From positions 1,733,148 through 1,797,147 of the forward strand of contig NZ_BMES01000002.1 in the NCBI RefSeq assembly GCF_014636935.1: a stretch of 64,000 bases of DNA. The letters are read 5' to 3'. Shown one piece after another: positions 24,609 through 36,484 of this stretch. The stretch's first letter is position 1, and the number at the start of each line of letters is the position of its first letter. The notes beneath the pieces were generated by a model. It was given only the letters and a program-made list of their open reading frames with translations, had not been told where the DNA came from and made no database searches. The position numbers were made by a program, and so were the translations under genes. The stretch comes from Alsobacter metallidurans (GTDB taxonomy: Bacteria > Pseudomonadota > Alphaproteobacteria > Rhizobiales > Beijerinckiaceae).

Positions 24609-26363
24609 ATGACGAAAACCTTTCCGGCCGTAACGGTGTTGCTCGGCTTGATCGTCGCCTCCTCGGCGCTGGCCCAAGGTTGCGAGGACCAGCGACGCTG
24701 GCCGTGGAGCGACCGCAAGGCGATCACGGCGGCGCTGCGCAGTGAATACATGCAGCTGCATGCGTCCTACGAGGCCATGAGCTGTACGGGCCGACCCAGC
24801 GTGCTGACCGGGGCCGAGCGCTATTGCGGGACGGTGGCCGACCGCCTCGTCGCCATCCATCACGAACTCGAGCGCAACCACTGGCTCGGCAAGCGCGTGA
24901 CCGCCTGCGGCCCGGAGGGAACGCGCCCGCCCTTGGCTCTCGAGCCTGTCGACGAGGAGATCCCGGCCGCATCCGACGCGCCCGCAAAGGCGAGCGGCTC
25001 CCGTGTGGCCAAGTCATACAATACCGCCACGCAGGCGAAAGCCGTCGCCCCACAGCCGGACAAGGCGCCGGTTGAGGTCGCCGCGCCAGCCGCCAGGCCG
25101 TCCGACGCCCGGGACAGCCGGCGCGCGTCCGTGAAAACGGCATCGGCGTCGCAGGAAGCCGGACCGATCTCTGCGGAAGCGCCCGCCCCCACCGGCGCGT
25201 TGAATTCGCAAGCCGCTCCGGCCGTGCAGCCGAAACGACGCCCGGCCCCCAAGACGCGCAATGCCGACGTTGCCTCGCAACCCGGACCCGCGCAGGTGCA
25301 GGCCGCGGCGTCTCAGCAGCAGTTTCAGGCCGGAGATCACGAAACACCCGAGCTCACGGCGCCTGCGCCGCCGAAGCTTCTGCGGGCGAAGCGTCCGCTC
25401 GCGCCTGCGAAAGCTTCCGCTCCGGACGCCGCCCCGGCCGAACCGCCCGTCACGTCCACGTCAACGACCCTCCCGGTTCTGCCGCAGTCGACGCCCCGCC
25501 TGTCCACCGCGCGTCCGCTGCTCGCCGCGCGAGCCGACCACCCGGCGCCGTCCACACCCACGAAGGCCTCCGCGCCGCCCACGAGTTTCGTCCCGCCGGC
25601 GCGGCCGCGCGAAGCCGTCGCTGCGGCGGCCAGCCCCGAGGCCACACTGGCCCTGGTTTCGCAGTTTGCCGCCGAGCCGGAAAGCGCCGCCGCCATCGGG
25701 GCCGGCTACTACGCAACCGTGTCAAACGCGGGCCTTTACACGGCGGCCGAGCCGCCGATCGAGCCGGCCGGTTCGCCCGCCCGCAAGCGCTTCATGGCGA
25801 AGGGCGGCCGCTTCGCCTGTGTGCGCTCCTGCGATGGCTTCTATTTCCCGCTGAACCAGTCCGTGCGTGGCGGCGACGCGCAGGACATGTGCACGTCGCT
25901 CTGCCCCGGAGCCCGCACGGAGGTCTACAGGGTGCCGCAAGGCGGCCGCATGGCCGACGCGGTGTCCGTGAAGGGCCAGCGCTACGCGGACCTGCGCTCC
26001 GCCTTCCTGTATCGCCGCAAGGTGAATGCGGGCTGCGGCTGCAAGGTGCAGGGCCAGTCGTGGGAGGCGTTGCTGCGGCCGGCCGAGCGCGTGCTGGCCT
26101 CCCCGCACCGCGACCCGATCCTCGATGAAGCAACGGCCGACCGGCTGTCGCGCGCGCAACTCCGGGCGAAGCTGCGGGCCGAAGCCGCTCAGGAAGCCGC
26201 GTCACGCGAGCCGGCCGCCCAGCAGGCCGCCGGGGGCGCTCCCCCGATCGCCCCTCAGCGCCAGCCAAACCGTCCGACGCCGGCCGCGCAGCGGCTGGAG
26301 GAACCCCGGCAGGAACATGAGCCGGCCGAGACGGGCTCCATCCGATCGCATCGCCGGCGCTGA
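24609..26363 (+). CDS. DUF2865-domain secreted protein (second, with long disordered linker)
   Basis: The product has 584 residues from the ATG at 24609, chosen because a signal peptide (ending ALAQ) starts there; an earlier in-frame ATG at 24552 is possible. A short cysteine-containing N-terminal domain like that of its neighbour is followed by about 280 residues rich in Ala, Pro, Ser and Lys with no predicted fold. The DUF2865 core then spans about 395-510, with CVRSCDGFYFPL near 401-412, CTSLCPGA and AGCGCKVQGQSW. The tandem arrangement points to a local duplication followed by expansion of the linker. A linker of this type may span the cell wall or periplasm. Function unknown. Confidence 0.85.
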   Translation: MTKTFPAVTVLLGLIVASSALAQGCEDQRRWPWSDRKAITAALRSEYMQLHASYEAMSCTGRPSVLTGAERYCGTVADRLVAIHHELERNHWLGKRVTACGPEGTRPPLALEPVDEEIPAASDAPAKASGSRVAKSYNTATQAKAVAPQPDKAPVEVAAPAARPSDARDSRRASVKTASASQEAGPISAEAPAPTGALNSQAAPAVQPKRRPAPKTRNADVASQPGPAQVQAAASQQQFQAGDHETPELTAPAPPKLLRAKRPLAPAKASAPDAAPAEPPVTSTSTTLPVLPQSTPRLSTARPLLAARADHPAPSTPTKASAPPTSFVPPARPREAVAAAASPEATLALVSQFAAEPESAAAIGAGYYATVSNAGLYTAAEPPIEPAGSPARKRFMAKGGRFACVRSCDGFYFPLNQSVRGGDAQDMCTSLCPGARTEVYRVPQGGRMADAVSVKGQRYADLRSAFLYRRKVNAGCGCKVQGQSWEALLRPAERVLASPHRDPILDEATADRLSRAQLRAKLRAEAAQEAASREPAAQQAAGGAPPIAPQRQPNRPTPAAQRLEEPRQEHEPAETGSIRSHRRR

Positions 26364-26381
26364 CGAGAGCTTCCTCAACGA

Positions 26382-26413
26382 GAAAGGCCGCCCCTCGCGG
26401 GACGGCCTTTCCA
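26382..26413. terminator. Bidirectional intrinsic terminator
   Basis: The stem AAAGGCCG/CGGCCTTT encloses a CCC-TCGC-GGG inner stem. It lies between the convergent DUF2865 gene (rightward) and the small leftward ORF, and can serve both; leftward it is followed by CTCGTT. Confidence 0.6.
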
Positions 26414-26454
26414 TTGTCGAGACCGCGGTCCTCAGGAGGACCCGGAACGCCTCG

Positions 26455-26526
26455 TCAGGCGCAATTCTCCGCAGCGGCGGAGATCCAGGTCGAGACCAAC
26501 AGGCGCGGCTGATGACAATGAGACAC
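26455..26526 (-). CDS. 23-residue micro-protein with an extended Shine-Dalgarno
   Basis: A GTG start is followed by 23 codons and TGA. The peptide begins MSHCHQPRLL and ends AAENCA, with two His, two Cys and one Trp. Immediately upstream the RNA reads GAAAGGAGGTGATCCA, complementary to the entire 3' tail of 16S rRNA. A -35/-10 pair lies upstream and an intrinsic terminator downstream, so this is a self-contained monocistronic unit. The Cys/His content recalls amino-acid-sensing leader peptides, but no gene follows in the same direction, since the convergent DUF2865 gene lies beyond the terminator. It could be a small regulatory protein, a peptide precursor, or an RNA whose function lies in the anti-16S segment. 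No family recognised. Confidence 0.5.
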   Translation of the reverse strand: MSHCHQPRLLVSTWISAAAENCA

Positions 26527-26542
26527 TGGATCACCTCCTTTC
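26527..26542 (-). promoter_or_regulatory. Extended Shine-Dalgarno complementary to the 16S 3' end
   Basis: Read on the + strand, bases 26526-26542 spell CTGGATCACCTCCTTTC, the conserved last 17 bases of bacterial 16S rRNA apart from a terminal U. On the minus-strand transcript this is a perfectly complementary ribosome site that ends at the GTG start. Ordinary sites in this window pair over 4-7 bases. Confidence 0.65.
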
Positions 26543-26559
26543 AATTGTTTCGGTAAGCG

Positions 26560-26589
26560 ATTATGTGGGGCATCGACCGGCTTCCGCAA
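26560..26589 (-). promoter_or_regulatory. Putative housekeeping promoter of the 23-codon gene
   Basis: On the minus strand TTGCGG (26589-26584) and CATAAT (26565-26560) are separated by 18 bp. Transcription would start near 26553, leaving a leader of about 25 nt that includes the extended ribosome site. Confidence 0.4.
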
Positions 26590-26672
26590 GTGCGAAAGCC
26601 CCTGGTCCATTCTGTCGCAGGGGAGCGGCCGCCAGCCCTGGCCGGCCGCCCAGCAGCACGATCGCAGGTTCC

Positions 26673-28264
<1,592 letters not shown>

Positions 28265-28289
<25 letters not shown>

Positions 28290-28489
28290 GCGGGCGCGTC
28301 GGCCCCGGCCTCGAACGGTCGCGGCTGCGCGGCCAGCTTCGGCGCGAGCGCGGCCACCAGCGAGGCCAGCGCCGCCCCGGCGACCAGGAACGCTATGATC
28401 ATGAGCGTGAAGTCCGGCTTCGCGCTCGCGATCACGCTGAGCAACCAGCCCGCGACCGTGAAAGCCGCCACGATGATAAATTCGAGCAT
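28265..28489 (-). CDS. Small two-helix membrane protein
   Basis: The product has 74 residues. A good GAGGGGGA ribosome site stands 3 nt before the ATG, which sets this start within a much longer open frame. Two hydrophobic segments (about 3-21 and 29-51) are separated by a short polar turn, and the tail is Ala-rich and hydrophilic. It overlaps the 3' end of prfC convergently. No family recognised; similar tiny inner-membrane proteins are frequent and often uncharacterised. Confidence 0.6.
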
Positions 28490-28660
28490 GGGTCCCCCTC
28501 GGCCGTAAGCGGCCGCTTCTGACGCCGGGCCTGAAGAGCGCGACGGGCCGCAAGCGGCCGATGCGTGGGGGAGCCCGACAAGGATTCCAGAACGGAGCCG
28601 GGTGAGGCTATTCGGACGATTGCGTAAGTCGTTCGCAGGTTGAACTTGCCCGCACCAACG

Positions 28661-28800
28661 CCCCTCATCCTGAGGAGCAGGCCCGCTTGGGCCTGCGTCT
28701 CGAAGGACGAGGGGTCCAGCGCGCTCGCCGTCGGTGCAATCTGGAGACCCTCGTCCTTCGAGACACATCGCCAAGGGGCGATGTTCCTCAGGATGAGGGG
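28661..28800. repeat. Intergenic palindromic repeat, family B (copy 2)
   Basis: It has the same outer arms as copy 1 (CCCCTCATCCTGAGGAGC and its inverse near 28784-28800) and the same inner arms TCTCGAAGGACGAGGG/CCCTCGTCCTTCGAGA. It fills most of the 404-bp gap 28490-28893; outside it I see only the promoter space of the leftward small membrane gene and of the SemiSWEET gene. Confidence 0.8.
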
Positions 28801-28893
28801 ATCCTGGGTTCCGCTCGGAATTCCAGACCCGTCGCCCGTTGACTTCCAACCGCCCCCACTGCATTCCCGGATGGCCTGCCCGCCGGAGCCGCC

Positions 28894-29157
28894 ATGCTGT
28901 CACCCGCCATGATCGAAGGCGTCGGCAACCTTGCCGCGTTGATCACGACCTTGTGCTGGATCCCGCAAGCGTTGCGCGTCATCCGCACCCGCGACACGCG
29001 GGCGATCTCGCTGCTGGCCCAAGGCGCGCTGCTGCTCGGCGTGGGACTGTGGCTCGTCTACGGGCTGCTGCAGGGCGTCGGCCCGCTGATCTGGTCCAAC
29101 GTCATCACCTTCGCGCTGGTCGGCGTGATCGTGGTCCTAAAGATCCGCTACGGCTAA
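28894..29157 (+). CDS. SemiSWEET-type sugar transporter
   Basis: The product has 87 residues with three membrane helices, the size of a half-SWEET that works as a dimer. The family marker Pro24-Gln25 (CWIPQALRVIRTR) sits in helix 1, followed by TRAISL and an aromatic LWLVYGLLQG turn in helix 2; helix 3 contains the expected asparagine (WSNVITF). It should move small sugars down their gradient across the inner membrane. Its end overlaps the convergent DUF1499 gene by 4 bp. Confidence 0.85.
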   Translation: MLSPAMIEGVGNLAALITTLCWIPQALRVIRTRDTRAISLLAQGALLLGVGLWLVYGLLQGVGPLIWSNVITFALVGVIVVLKIRYG

Positions 29158-29678
29158 TCGGCCGCCTGCAGCTTCACGAGCCGCGGGTCCGCGAGCCAGC
29201 CCTTCACGCGCTTGAGGTTCACGCCGAAATCGCTGCTGCCCACGAGACTGCGCGAATAGATCGCCAGCGTAGCCCCGCCCTCCCCGGCCGGCAGCGCCAC
29301 TGCCTCCACGGTGTCGGGAAATCGCATGAGCGGCGTCCGCACCACATAGCGGTCACGCAGTTCGTCTGCGGACGACGCCGCCAGGCGCGCGTCTGGATTT
29401 GCGAGGATCAGCGAGCGCAACGTCGCCAGCAGCTCATCCGCGGTCGCGGCGTAGCGCGGCGGTATAAGGTCAACAGGCGCAGCGCAGAAAGCGGCAGGGC
29501 ACACGAGCGCGTCGTTGCGCCCGGGGCGGCGCGCCAGATGGGCGAAATCGACCCGCCCCTGATCGGCCGGCCCGACGAGTTCCCAGACGCGGCCGATGCC
29601 GCCGGGCGCGTCCTTCCTGAGCACGACCACGCCGGCCGCCAGCGCGGCGACCCCGATCGCAATCACGAATCCGCGCAT
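29154..29678 (-). CDS. DUF1499-domain protein
   Basis: The product has 174 residues. An N-terminal hydrophobic segment (about 3-20) acts as a membrane anchor or signal. The DUF1499 region has a CPAAFCAAPVDL segment with two cysteines and the family-typical C-terminal IYSRSLVGSSDFGVNLKRVKGWL. The family is widespread in proteobacteria and plants and its function is unknown. It is convergent with the SemiSWEET gene. Confidence 0.8.
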   Translation of the reverse strand: MRGFVIAIGVAALAAGVVVLRKDAPGGIGRVWELVGPADQGRVDFAHLARRPGRNDALVCPAAFCAAPVDLIPPRYAATADELLATLRSLILANPDARLAASSADELRDRYVVRTPLMRFPDTVEAVALPAGEGGATLAIYSRSLVGSSDFGVNLKRVKGWLADPRLVKLQAAD

Positions 29679-29783
29679 CGGCCCATCAATCCATGTTCGG
29701 GAGGTCCGCGGTCGGAACTCTCCGGGCTACTCTGGCCTATGTTCCCGTCGTTCGCACAACAAAGCAGATCCTGAAAGGTCCCG

Positions 29784-30143
29784 ATGTCCGCGATTCCTCA
29801 CGCCGCCTTCGTGGCGCCCATCCTGATGCTCGTCGCCTCCAACGTATTCATGACCTTCGCGTGGTACGGGCACCTGAAATTCCCGTCCGTGTCGCTGCCG
29901 CTCGTGGTGGTCATCAGCTGGGGCATCGCGTTCTTCGAATACTGTCTTGCCGTGCCCGCCAACCGCATCGGCCACGAGGTCTACTCGGCCGCGCAGCTCA
30001 AGACGATCCAGGAAGTGGTGACCCTGCTGGTGTTCGCCGTGTTCTCGGTGACGGTGCTCAAGGAGGCGCTCACCTGGAACCACGCGGTCGGCTTCGCGCT
30101 GATCGCCGGCGGAGCGTTCTTCATTTTCCAGGGGCCGCTATAG
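29784..30143 (+). CDS. DUF486 (DMT-like) small membrane protein
   Basis: The product has 119 residues with four predicted membrane helices. Features typical of DUF486 are FAWYGHLKF near residue 25-33, ISWGIAFFEYCLAVPANRIG (about 46-65), and KTIQEVVTLLVFAVFSV in the third helix. The fold resembles half of a drug/metabolite transporter. No substrate is known. Confidence 0.85.
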   Translation: MSAIPHAAFVAPILMLVASNVFMTFAWYGHLKFPSVSLPLVVVISWGIAFFEYCLAVPANRIGHEVYSAAQLKTIQEVVTLLVFAVFSVTVLKEALTWNHAVGFALIAGGAFFIFQGPL

Positions 30144-30171
30144 CGGCGTAGCGCTGCGGCGCCCTGATGTT

Positions 30172-30396
30172 TTAGCGGCTTAGCGTCGCGGGCGGCAGCG
30201 AGGAAACCTGCACGGGCGCGGCGGGGCCGAACAGGGCAACCGCGACGGTGGCGACGCTGAGCGCCGCGACGAGCCACACCGACATCCGGAACTGGCGCTG
30301 CGCTTCGAGATGCGCGCCCGCCATCACGCGCCCGCCCTGCGGCATGCGCAGCGGAGCGTCAGCGGACAGGCAGGCGATGGTCGGGGCGCGGAACAT
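30172..30396 (-). CDS. Hypothetical small protein with one membrane helix
   Basis: An ORF of 74 codons from the ATG at 30396. The N-terminal half is polar; one hydrophobic helix (about 40-60) is followed by a short tail ending PPATLSR. There is no convincing ribosome site, and a start at the Met codon that begins MAGAHLEAQ is possible. It follows uvrB in the same direction with a 103-bp gap. No family recognised. Confidence 0.4.
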   Translation of the reverse strand: MFRAPTIACLSADAPLRMPQGGRVMAGAHLEAQRQFRMSVWLVAALSVATVAVALFGPAAPVQVSSLPPATLSR

Positions 30397-30499
30397 GGAA
30401 GGGATCTCGGTGCGGCTTCGTTGGCCGCTTCTATGATCCCGCCAATCCCCGGCGGATGTGCGCCGCCGCACATGATCGTGCGACCGCGCAGCCCTGCGG

Positions 30500-33442
30500 T
30501 CACCCCTTCTTGCCGCCCCTGAACGCCCGCGTGCCCGGCCGGCCCGCCTTGCTGCGCGCCGCTGCGGCTTCGCCGCCGAGCGGACGACCAAGGCCGCCGC
30601 CGAGATTATGCGGCCCCATCTCGTCCAGCGTCGGCTTGCGGGCCCGGGTGGGCGGGAGCGGGGCGTCCGTGGGCGTGTCGTCCGAGAACCGCGGGCCGTC
30701 CGCGAAGCGGTCGTCTCCGGTCGTGCCGGCGCCGCGGCCGCGCTTGGGCTCCACCGGGGGCAGGTTGCCGGCGCGGCCGTATTTCTTGGGGCCGGCGTAG
30801 CCGCCGGTCTTCTCGTCCACCTGCGTCTGGGTCGCCATGGGATCGGCGGCGAGCACCAGCTCGGTGGCTTGCAGGCGCTTGATCTCGTCGCGAAGGCGGG
30901 CCGCGACCTCGAAGTCGAGGTTGGCGGCGGCCTCCCGCATCTTCTTCTCGAGGTCGGCCAGCGTAGCCTTCATGTTGTGGCCGACCAGCGCGCCCTCCTT
31001 GGCGACGCCGGTGTCGACGCGGACATGGTCGCGCTCGTAGACGCTCTCCAGGATGTCGCCGATGTTGCGCTTCACGCTCTCGGGCGTGATGCCGTTGGCC
31101 TGGTTCCAGGCGTTCTGCTTTTCGCGGCGGCGGTTGGTTTCCTGGATGGCGCGGTCCATGGACCCCGTCACCTGGTCGGCGTACAGGATGACCTTGCCGT
31201 CGACGTTGCGGGCGGCGCGGCCGATGGTCTGGATCAGCGACGTCTCGGAGCGCAGGAAGCCCTCCTTGTCGGCGTCCAGGATCGCGACGAGGCCGCATTC
31301 AGGGATGTCGAGGCCCTCGCGCAAGAGGTTGATGCCCACCAGCACGTCGAAGGCGCCCAACCGCAGGTCGCGCAGAATCTCGATGCGCTCGATGGTGTCG
31401 ATGTCGGAGTGCATGTAGCGCACCCGTACGCCGTTCTCGTGCAGGTACTCGGTGAGGTCCTCGGCCATGCGCTTGGTCAGCACCGTGACCAGCGTACGGT
31501 AGCCGTTGGCTGCAACCTCGCGCACCTCGCCCAGCAAGTCGTCGACCTGCGCGCGGGCCGGGCGGACGTCGATCACCGGGTCGATCAGCCCCGTCGGCCG
31601 GATGACCTGCTCGACGAACACGCCGCCGGTGCGCTCCATTTCCCATGTGCCGGGCGTAGCCGACACGTGGACGGTCTGGGGCCGCATGGCCTCCCATTCC
31701 TCAAAGCGCAACGGCCGGTTGTCCATGCAGGACGGCAGGCGGAAGCCGTACTCGGCCAGCGTCGCCTTGCGGCGGAAGTCGCCCTTGTACATGCCGCCGA
31801 TCTGCGGAACCGTGACGTGGCACTCGTCTGTGAACACGATGGCGTTGTCGGGCAGGTATTCAAACAAGGTGGGCGGCGGCTCGCCTGGCCGGCGGCCGGT
31901 GAGATAGCGCGAGTAGTTCTCGATGCCCGCGCAGGACCCGGTGGCCTCCAGCATCTCGATGTCGAACAGCGTGCGCTGCTCCAGCCGCTGCGCCTCCAGG
32001 AGGCGGCCCATGCGGTAGAGCTCCTCCAGGCGCTGCTTGAGCTCGTCCTTGATGCTCTTCACGGCCTGCTGGAGCGTGGGCTTGGGCGTGACATAGTGCG
32101 AGTTGGCGTAGATCTTCACGAATTCGAGGTCGGCCGACTTGTTGCCCGTGAGTGGGTCGAACTCCTGGATGCTCTCGACCTCGTCGCCGAAGAGGTTGAT
32201 GCGCCAGGCCCGGTCCTCGTAGTGGGCCGGGAAGATCTCGACCACGTCGCCGCGCACCCGGAAGGTGCCGCGCGAGAAGTCGCCCATGTTGCGCTTGTAC
32301 TGGAGGGCCGTGAGGTCGGCGAGGAGCTGGCGCTGATCCAGCCGCTCGCCCACCTTTACGGTGAACGTCATAGCCGTGTAGGTCTCGACCGACCCGATGC
32401 CGTAGATGCACGACACGGAGGCCACGATGATGACGTCGTCGCGCTCCAGCAAAGCGCGCGTGGCGGCGTGGCGCATGCGGTCGATCTGCTCGTTGATCGA
32501 GGATTCCTTCTCGATATAGGTGTCGGTGCGCGGGACGTAGGCCTCCGGCTGGTAGTAGTCGTAGTAGGAGACGAAGTACTCCACGGCGTTGTTGGGAAAG
32601 AAGCTCTTGAACTCGCCATAGAGCTGCGCCGCCAGCGTCTTGTTGGGGGCGAGGATCAGCGCCGGCCGGTTGGTCCGGGAGATCACCTGCGCCATCGTGA
32701 AGGTCTTGCCCGAGCCGGTGACGCCGAGCAGCACCTGGTCGCGCTCGTGACGCTTCACGCCCTCCACCAGCTCGGCGATGGCGGTGGGCTGGTCTCCCTT
32801 CGGCTCGAACTCGGACACGAGATCGAAGCGCTTGCCGCCCTCGGACTTGTCCGGGCGGGGCGGGCGGTGCGGCGCCCAGGGCTTCTTCTCGCGCAGGTTC
32901 GGATCGCCCTGCTCCAGCAGCGCCTTCAGCGAATCCATGGTCGCGGTGGCGCCCACGAGGCCGTTGCCGCGCACCTGGTCGTCGTCGTCCTCGTCGCGCA
33001 GCACGTTGCCCTGGCGCACGCGCTTGGGCGCGGCCTTGAGGATGTCCTCACGGGAGAGACCGACGTCGCGCTTGCGATTTCCGGGGTGGATCTCGCCCTC
33101 GACCGGAGGCGGATTCGCCTTGGCGCGGCGCGCGGCGGCGCCCGGGGCGGCGCGACCGTTGTCGCCGTCGGCCGGGAAATCGAGCCCGAGTTTGCGGGCC
33201 AGCGCGGGGTCAACGCCCTCGACGTCGTCCGGATCGTAGCCGGCCTGTGGCGACTCGGCGAAGCCCGAGCCGGAGCGGGCCGTTTTGGCGGCCTCTCGCG
33301 CAATGCCGGGGTTGAGAAGCGCGGCGAGATGGTCGTCCAGCGGCTTCAGCTCGGGCCTGGACGCCTTGGAGCGTGGCGTCCGTGGGCTGAGCGCGCTGTC
33401 GCGGCCGGAAGACGGCGCGGGAGATTTCGGTGTTTTGGCCAT
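30500..33442 (-). CDS. uvrB: Excinuclease ABC subunit B, with long N-terminal extension
   Basis: The product has 980 residues against about 670 in E. coli. UvrB verifies DNA damage and recruits UvrC in nucleotide excision repair. The conserved protein begins near residue 206 (FDLVSEFEP). Walker A GVTGSGKT is at 240-247, the beta-hairpin [12 protein letters not shown] at 293-304, motif II reads DECH at 539-542 where DESH is usual, and motif VI is in QTIGRAARN. The UVR coiled coil ([20 protein letters not shown]) lies before a C-terminal Gly/Pro/Arg-rich tail. The 205-residue N-terminal extension is acidic and Pro-rich and probably disordered. No SOS box was found upstream. Confidence 0.95.
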   Translation of the reverse strand: MAKTPKSPAPSSGRDSALSPRTPRSKASRPELKPLDDHLAALLNPGIAREAAKTARSGSGFAESPQAGYDPDDVEGVDPALARKLGLDFPADGDNGRAAPGAAARRAKANPPPVEGEIHPGNRKRDVGLSREDILKAAPKRVRQGNVLRDEDDDDQVRGNGLVGATATMDSLKALLEQGDPNLREKKPWAPHRPPRPDKSEGGKRFDLVSEFEPKGDQPTAIAELVEGVKRHERDQVLLGVTGSGKTFTMAQVISRTNRPALILAPNKTLAAQLYGEFKSFFPNNAVEYFVSYYDYYQPEAYVPRTDTYIEKESSINEQIDRMRHAATRALLERDDVIIVASVSCIYGIGSVETYTAMTFTVKVGERLDQRQLLADLTALQYKRNMGDFSRGTFRVRGDVVEIFPAHYEDRAWRINLFGDEVESIQEFDPLTGNKSADLEFVKIYANSHYVTPKPTLQQAVKSIKDELKQRLEELYRMGRLLEAQRLEQRTLFDIEMLEATGSCAGIENYSRYLTGRRPGEPPPTLFEYLPDNAIVFTDECHVTVPQIGGMYKGDFRRKATLAEYGFRLPSCMDNRPLRFEEWEAMRPQTVHVSATPGTWEMERTGGVFVEQVIRPTGLIDPVIDVRPARAQVDDLLGEVREVAANGYRTLVTVLTKRMAEDLTEYLHENGVRVRYMHSDIDTIERIEILRDLRLGAFDVLVGINLLREGLDIPECGLVAILDADKEGFLRSETSLIQTIGRAARNVDGKVILYADQVTGSMDRAIQETNRRREKQNAWNQANGITPESVKRNIGDILESVYERDHVRVDTGVAKEGALVGHNMKATLADLEKKMREAAANLDFEVAARLRDEIKRLQATELVLAADPMATQTQVDEKTGGYAGPKKYGRAGNLPPVEPKRGRGAGTTGDDRFADGPRFSDDTPTDAPLPPTRARKPTLDEMGPHNLGGGLGRPLGGEAAAARSKAGRPGTRAFRGGKKG

Positions 33443-33619
33443 ACCGTGAACATGGGGCGAGTCACGCCGCGGGGCAAGCCGCCGCGGCGGACAGACGACC
33501 GGCGCGGCCAGAGGCCATGGCTCGGTATTGGAGCCTTTCCGAAAACGATCCTTAACGTCTGGTAGGCCTTAATGCAGCCCATGTCCGCTCCCTATCGTGG
33601 CGGACCCCCGGACATTATC

Positions 33620-35089
<1,470 letters not shown>

Positions 35090-35103
35090 GCCGGGAGCTC
35101 GCC

Positions 35104-36357
35104 ATGTCGCATCCGTTTCTCACCGGTCCCGAGGCTGCCTGCTGCGAGGCGCCCGATCCGTCCCGCCGCGCCGTGCTGGTGACCGGCGGGGCGCTGTTCG
35201 CCTGGGCGTTTGCGCCGCGCTTCGCCCATGCGGCAGGGGGCAAGGATCCGCGACTCGTCACCATCGTGCTGCGCGGCGCGCTGGATGGGCTCTCGGCCGT
35301 GGCGCCGGTGGGCGACCCCGACTATGCGGCGCTGCGGGCCGGCATTGCGCTGTCGGCGACCGGAGACAACGCCGCGCTGCCGCTGAACGGCTTTTTCGCC
35401 CTGCATCCGGCGATGCCGAACTTCGCCCGCCTCTACAAGGCAGGGCAGGCCAGCGTGGTTCACGCGACGGCCACGCCCTACCGGTCGCGCTCGCATTTCG
35501 ACGGGCAGGACGTGCTGGAGAGCGGCCTGCCGGGCGTCGCGCCGGTGGACAGCGGCTGGATGAACCGGGCGCTGGCGGCGCTGCCAAAGGGCGAGCGCAT
35601 CGGCAAGCTCGGCGGGGTCGGGGTCGGGGCCACCACGCCGCTGGTGATCCGCGGCAAGGCGCCCGTGCTGGGCTGGGCGCCGCAGGGCCTGCCCAAGGCC
35701 GAGGACGATCTCGCCGCCAGGGTGCTGGATCTCTACCGGCAAAAGGACCCGGCGCTGGGCGACGCGCTGACTCGCGGCCTCGACGCCGAGATGATCGCGA
35801 CCCGCAATGGCGGCGGCCAGAACCGCAGGGGCGGCGGCGGAGCCGAAGCCATGCGCCGCGCCGCGGAGGGCGCGGGACGGCTGATGGCGGCCAACGACGG
35901 ACCCCGGCTCGCCGCGCTGGCCTTCGGCGGCTGGGACACGCACGCTAACGAGGGCGGCGCCACCGGCCAGCTTGCGCAGTTGCTGGGCGGGCTGGACGGC
36001 GCGCTGGCGGCGCTGGAGGAAACGCTCGGGCCGGCGTGGAAGGACACCGCCGTGCTGGTGGTGACCGAGTTCGGCCGCACGGCGCGCATCAACGGCACGG
36101 TGGGCACCGACCACGGCACCGCCACTTGCGCGTTTCTGGCCGGCGGCGCCGTGAAGGGCGGCCGCGTGATCGCCGACTGGCCGGGGCTGAAGGAGGCGCA
36201 GCTCCACGAAGCCCGCGACCTGAAGCCCACCACGGATCTCCGGGCGATCACCAAGGGCGTGCTGGCCGACCATCTCGGCCTGTCGCGCGCCGTGCTGGGC
36301 GGGCAGGTCTTCCCGGACTCCATGGCGGTGGAGCCCATGCGCGGGCTGATCGCCTGA
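35104..36357 (+). CDS. DUF1501-domain protein with Tat signal
   Basis: The product has 417 residues. The ATG at 35104 has GGGAG at 6-nt spacing; an ATG at 35086 overlapping the previous stop (ATGA) is the alternative. The N-terminus has SRRAVLVTGGALFAWAF, a twin-arginine signal, so the folded protein is exported. The rest is the sulfatase-like DUF1501 fold, with YRSRSHFDGQDVLESG, AFGGWDTHANEG, VVTEFGRTARING and GTDHGTA. These histidine and aspartate clusters suggest a metal site. It is coupled to the DUF1800 gene, with which it probably forms a functional pair of unknown activity. Confidence 0.85.
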   Translation: MSHPFLTGPEAACCEAPDPSRRAVLVTGGALFAWAFAPRFAHAAGGKDPRLVTIVLRGALDGLSAVAPVGDPDYAALRAGIALSATGDNAALPLNGFFALHPAMPNFARLYKAGQASVVHATATPYRSRSHFDGQDVLESGLPGVAPVDSGWMNRALAALPKGERIGKLGGVGVGATTPLVIRGKAPVLGWAPQGLPKAEDDLAARVLDLYRQKDPALGDALTRGLDAEMIATRNGGGQNRRGGGGAEAMRRAAEGAGRLMAANDGPRLAALAFGGWDTHANEGGATGQLAQLLGGLDGALAALEETLGPAWKDTAVLVVTEFGRTARINGTVGTDHGTATCAFLAGGAVKGGRVIADWPGLKEAQLHEARDLKPTTDLRAITKGVLADHLGLSRAVLGGQVFPDSMAVEPMRGLIA

Positions 36358-36484
36358 ACCGATCCTGATAGTCACCTCGCCTCGCGCTTGTGCTTCAGCA
36401 CGGCGCGGGGAACGAACCTTCCGGCCCATGATCGGTTGTCTGCTGGTTGCGCTTTTGCACACCGCCGCCCACAGGAGGCCTTCA

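Noticed and set aside
26526-26542. The 3' end of a 16S rRNA gene on the + strand
   Set aside because: Only the last 17 bases match; the sequence before it is not 16S-like, so it is read as the complement of a strong ribosome site.
28820-28850. An EcfG promoter before the SemiSWEET gene
   Set aside because: GGAAT-N15-CGTT has a mismatch and a short spacer, so it was not counted with the three exact matches.
33425-33470. A LexA (SOS) box upstream of uvrB
   Set aside because: One GAAC half-site is present, but the second half of the alphaproteobacterial GAAC-N7-GAAC pattern is not (GAGT instead).
30608-33565. A 985-codon open frame opposite uvrB
   Set aside because: It follows uvrB codon for codon in antisense and has no family similarity.
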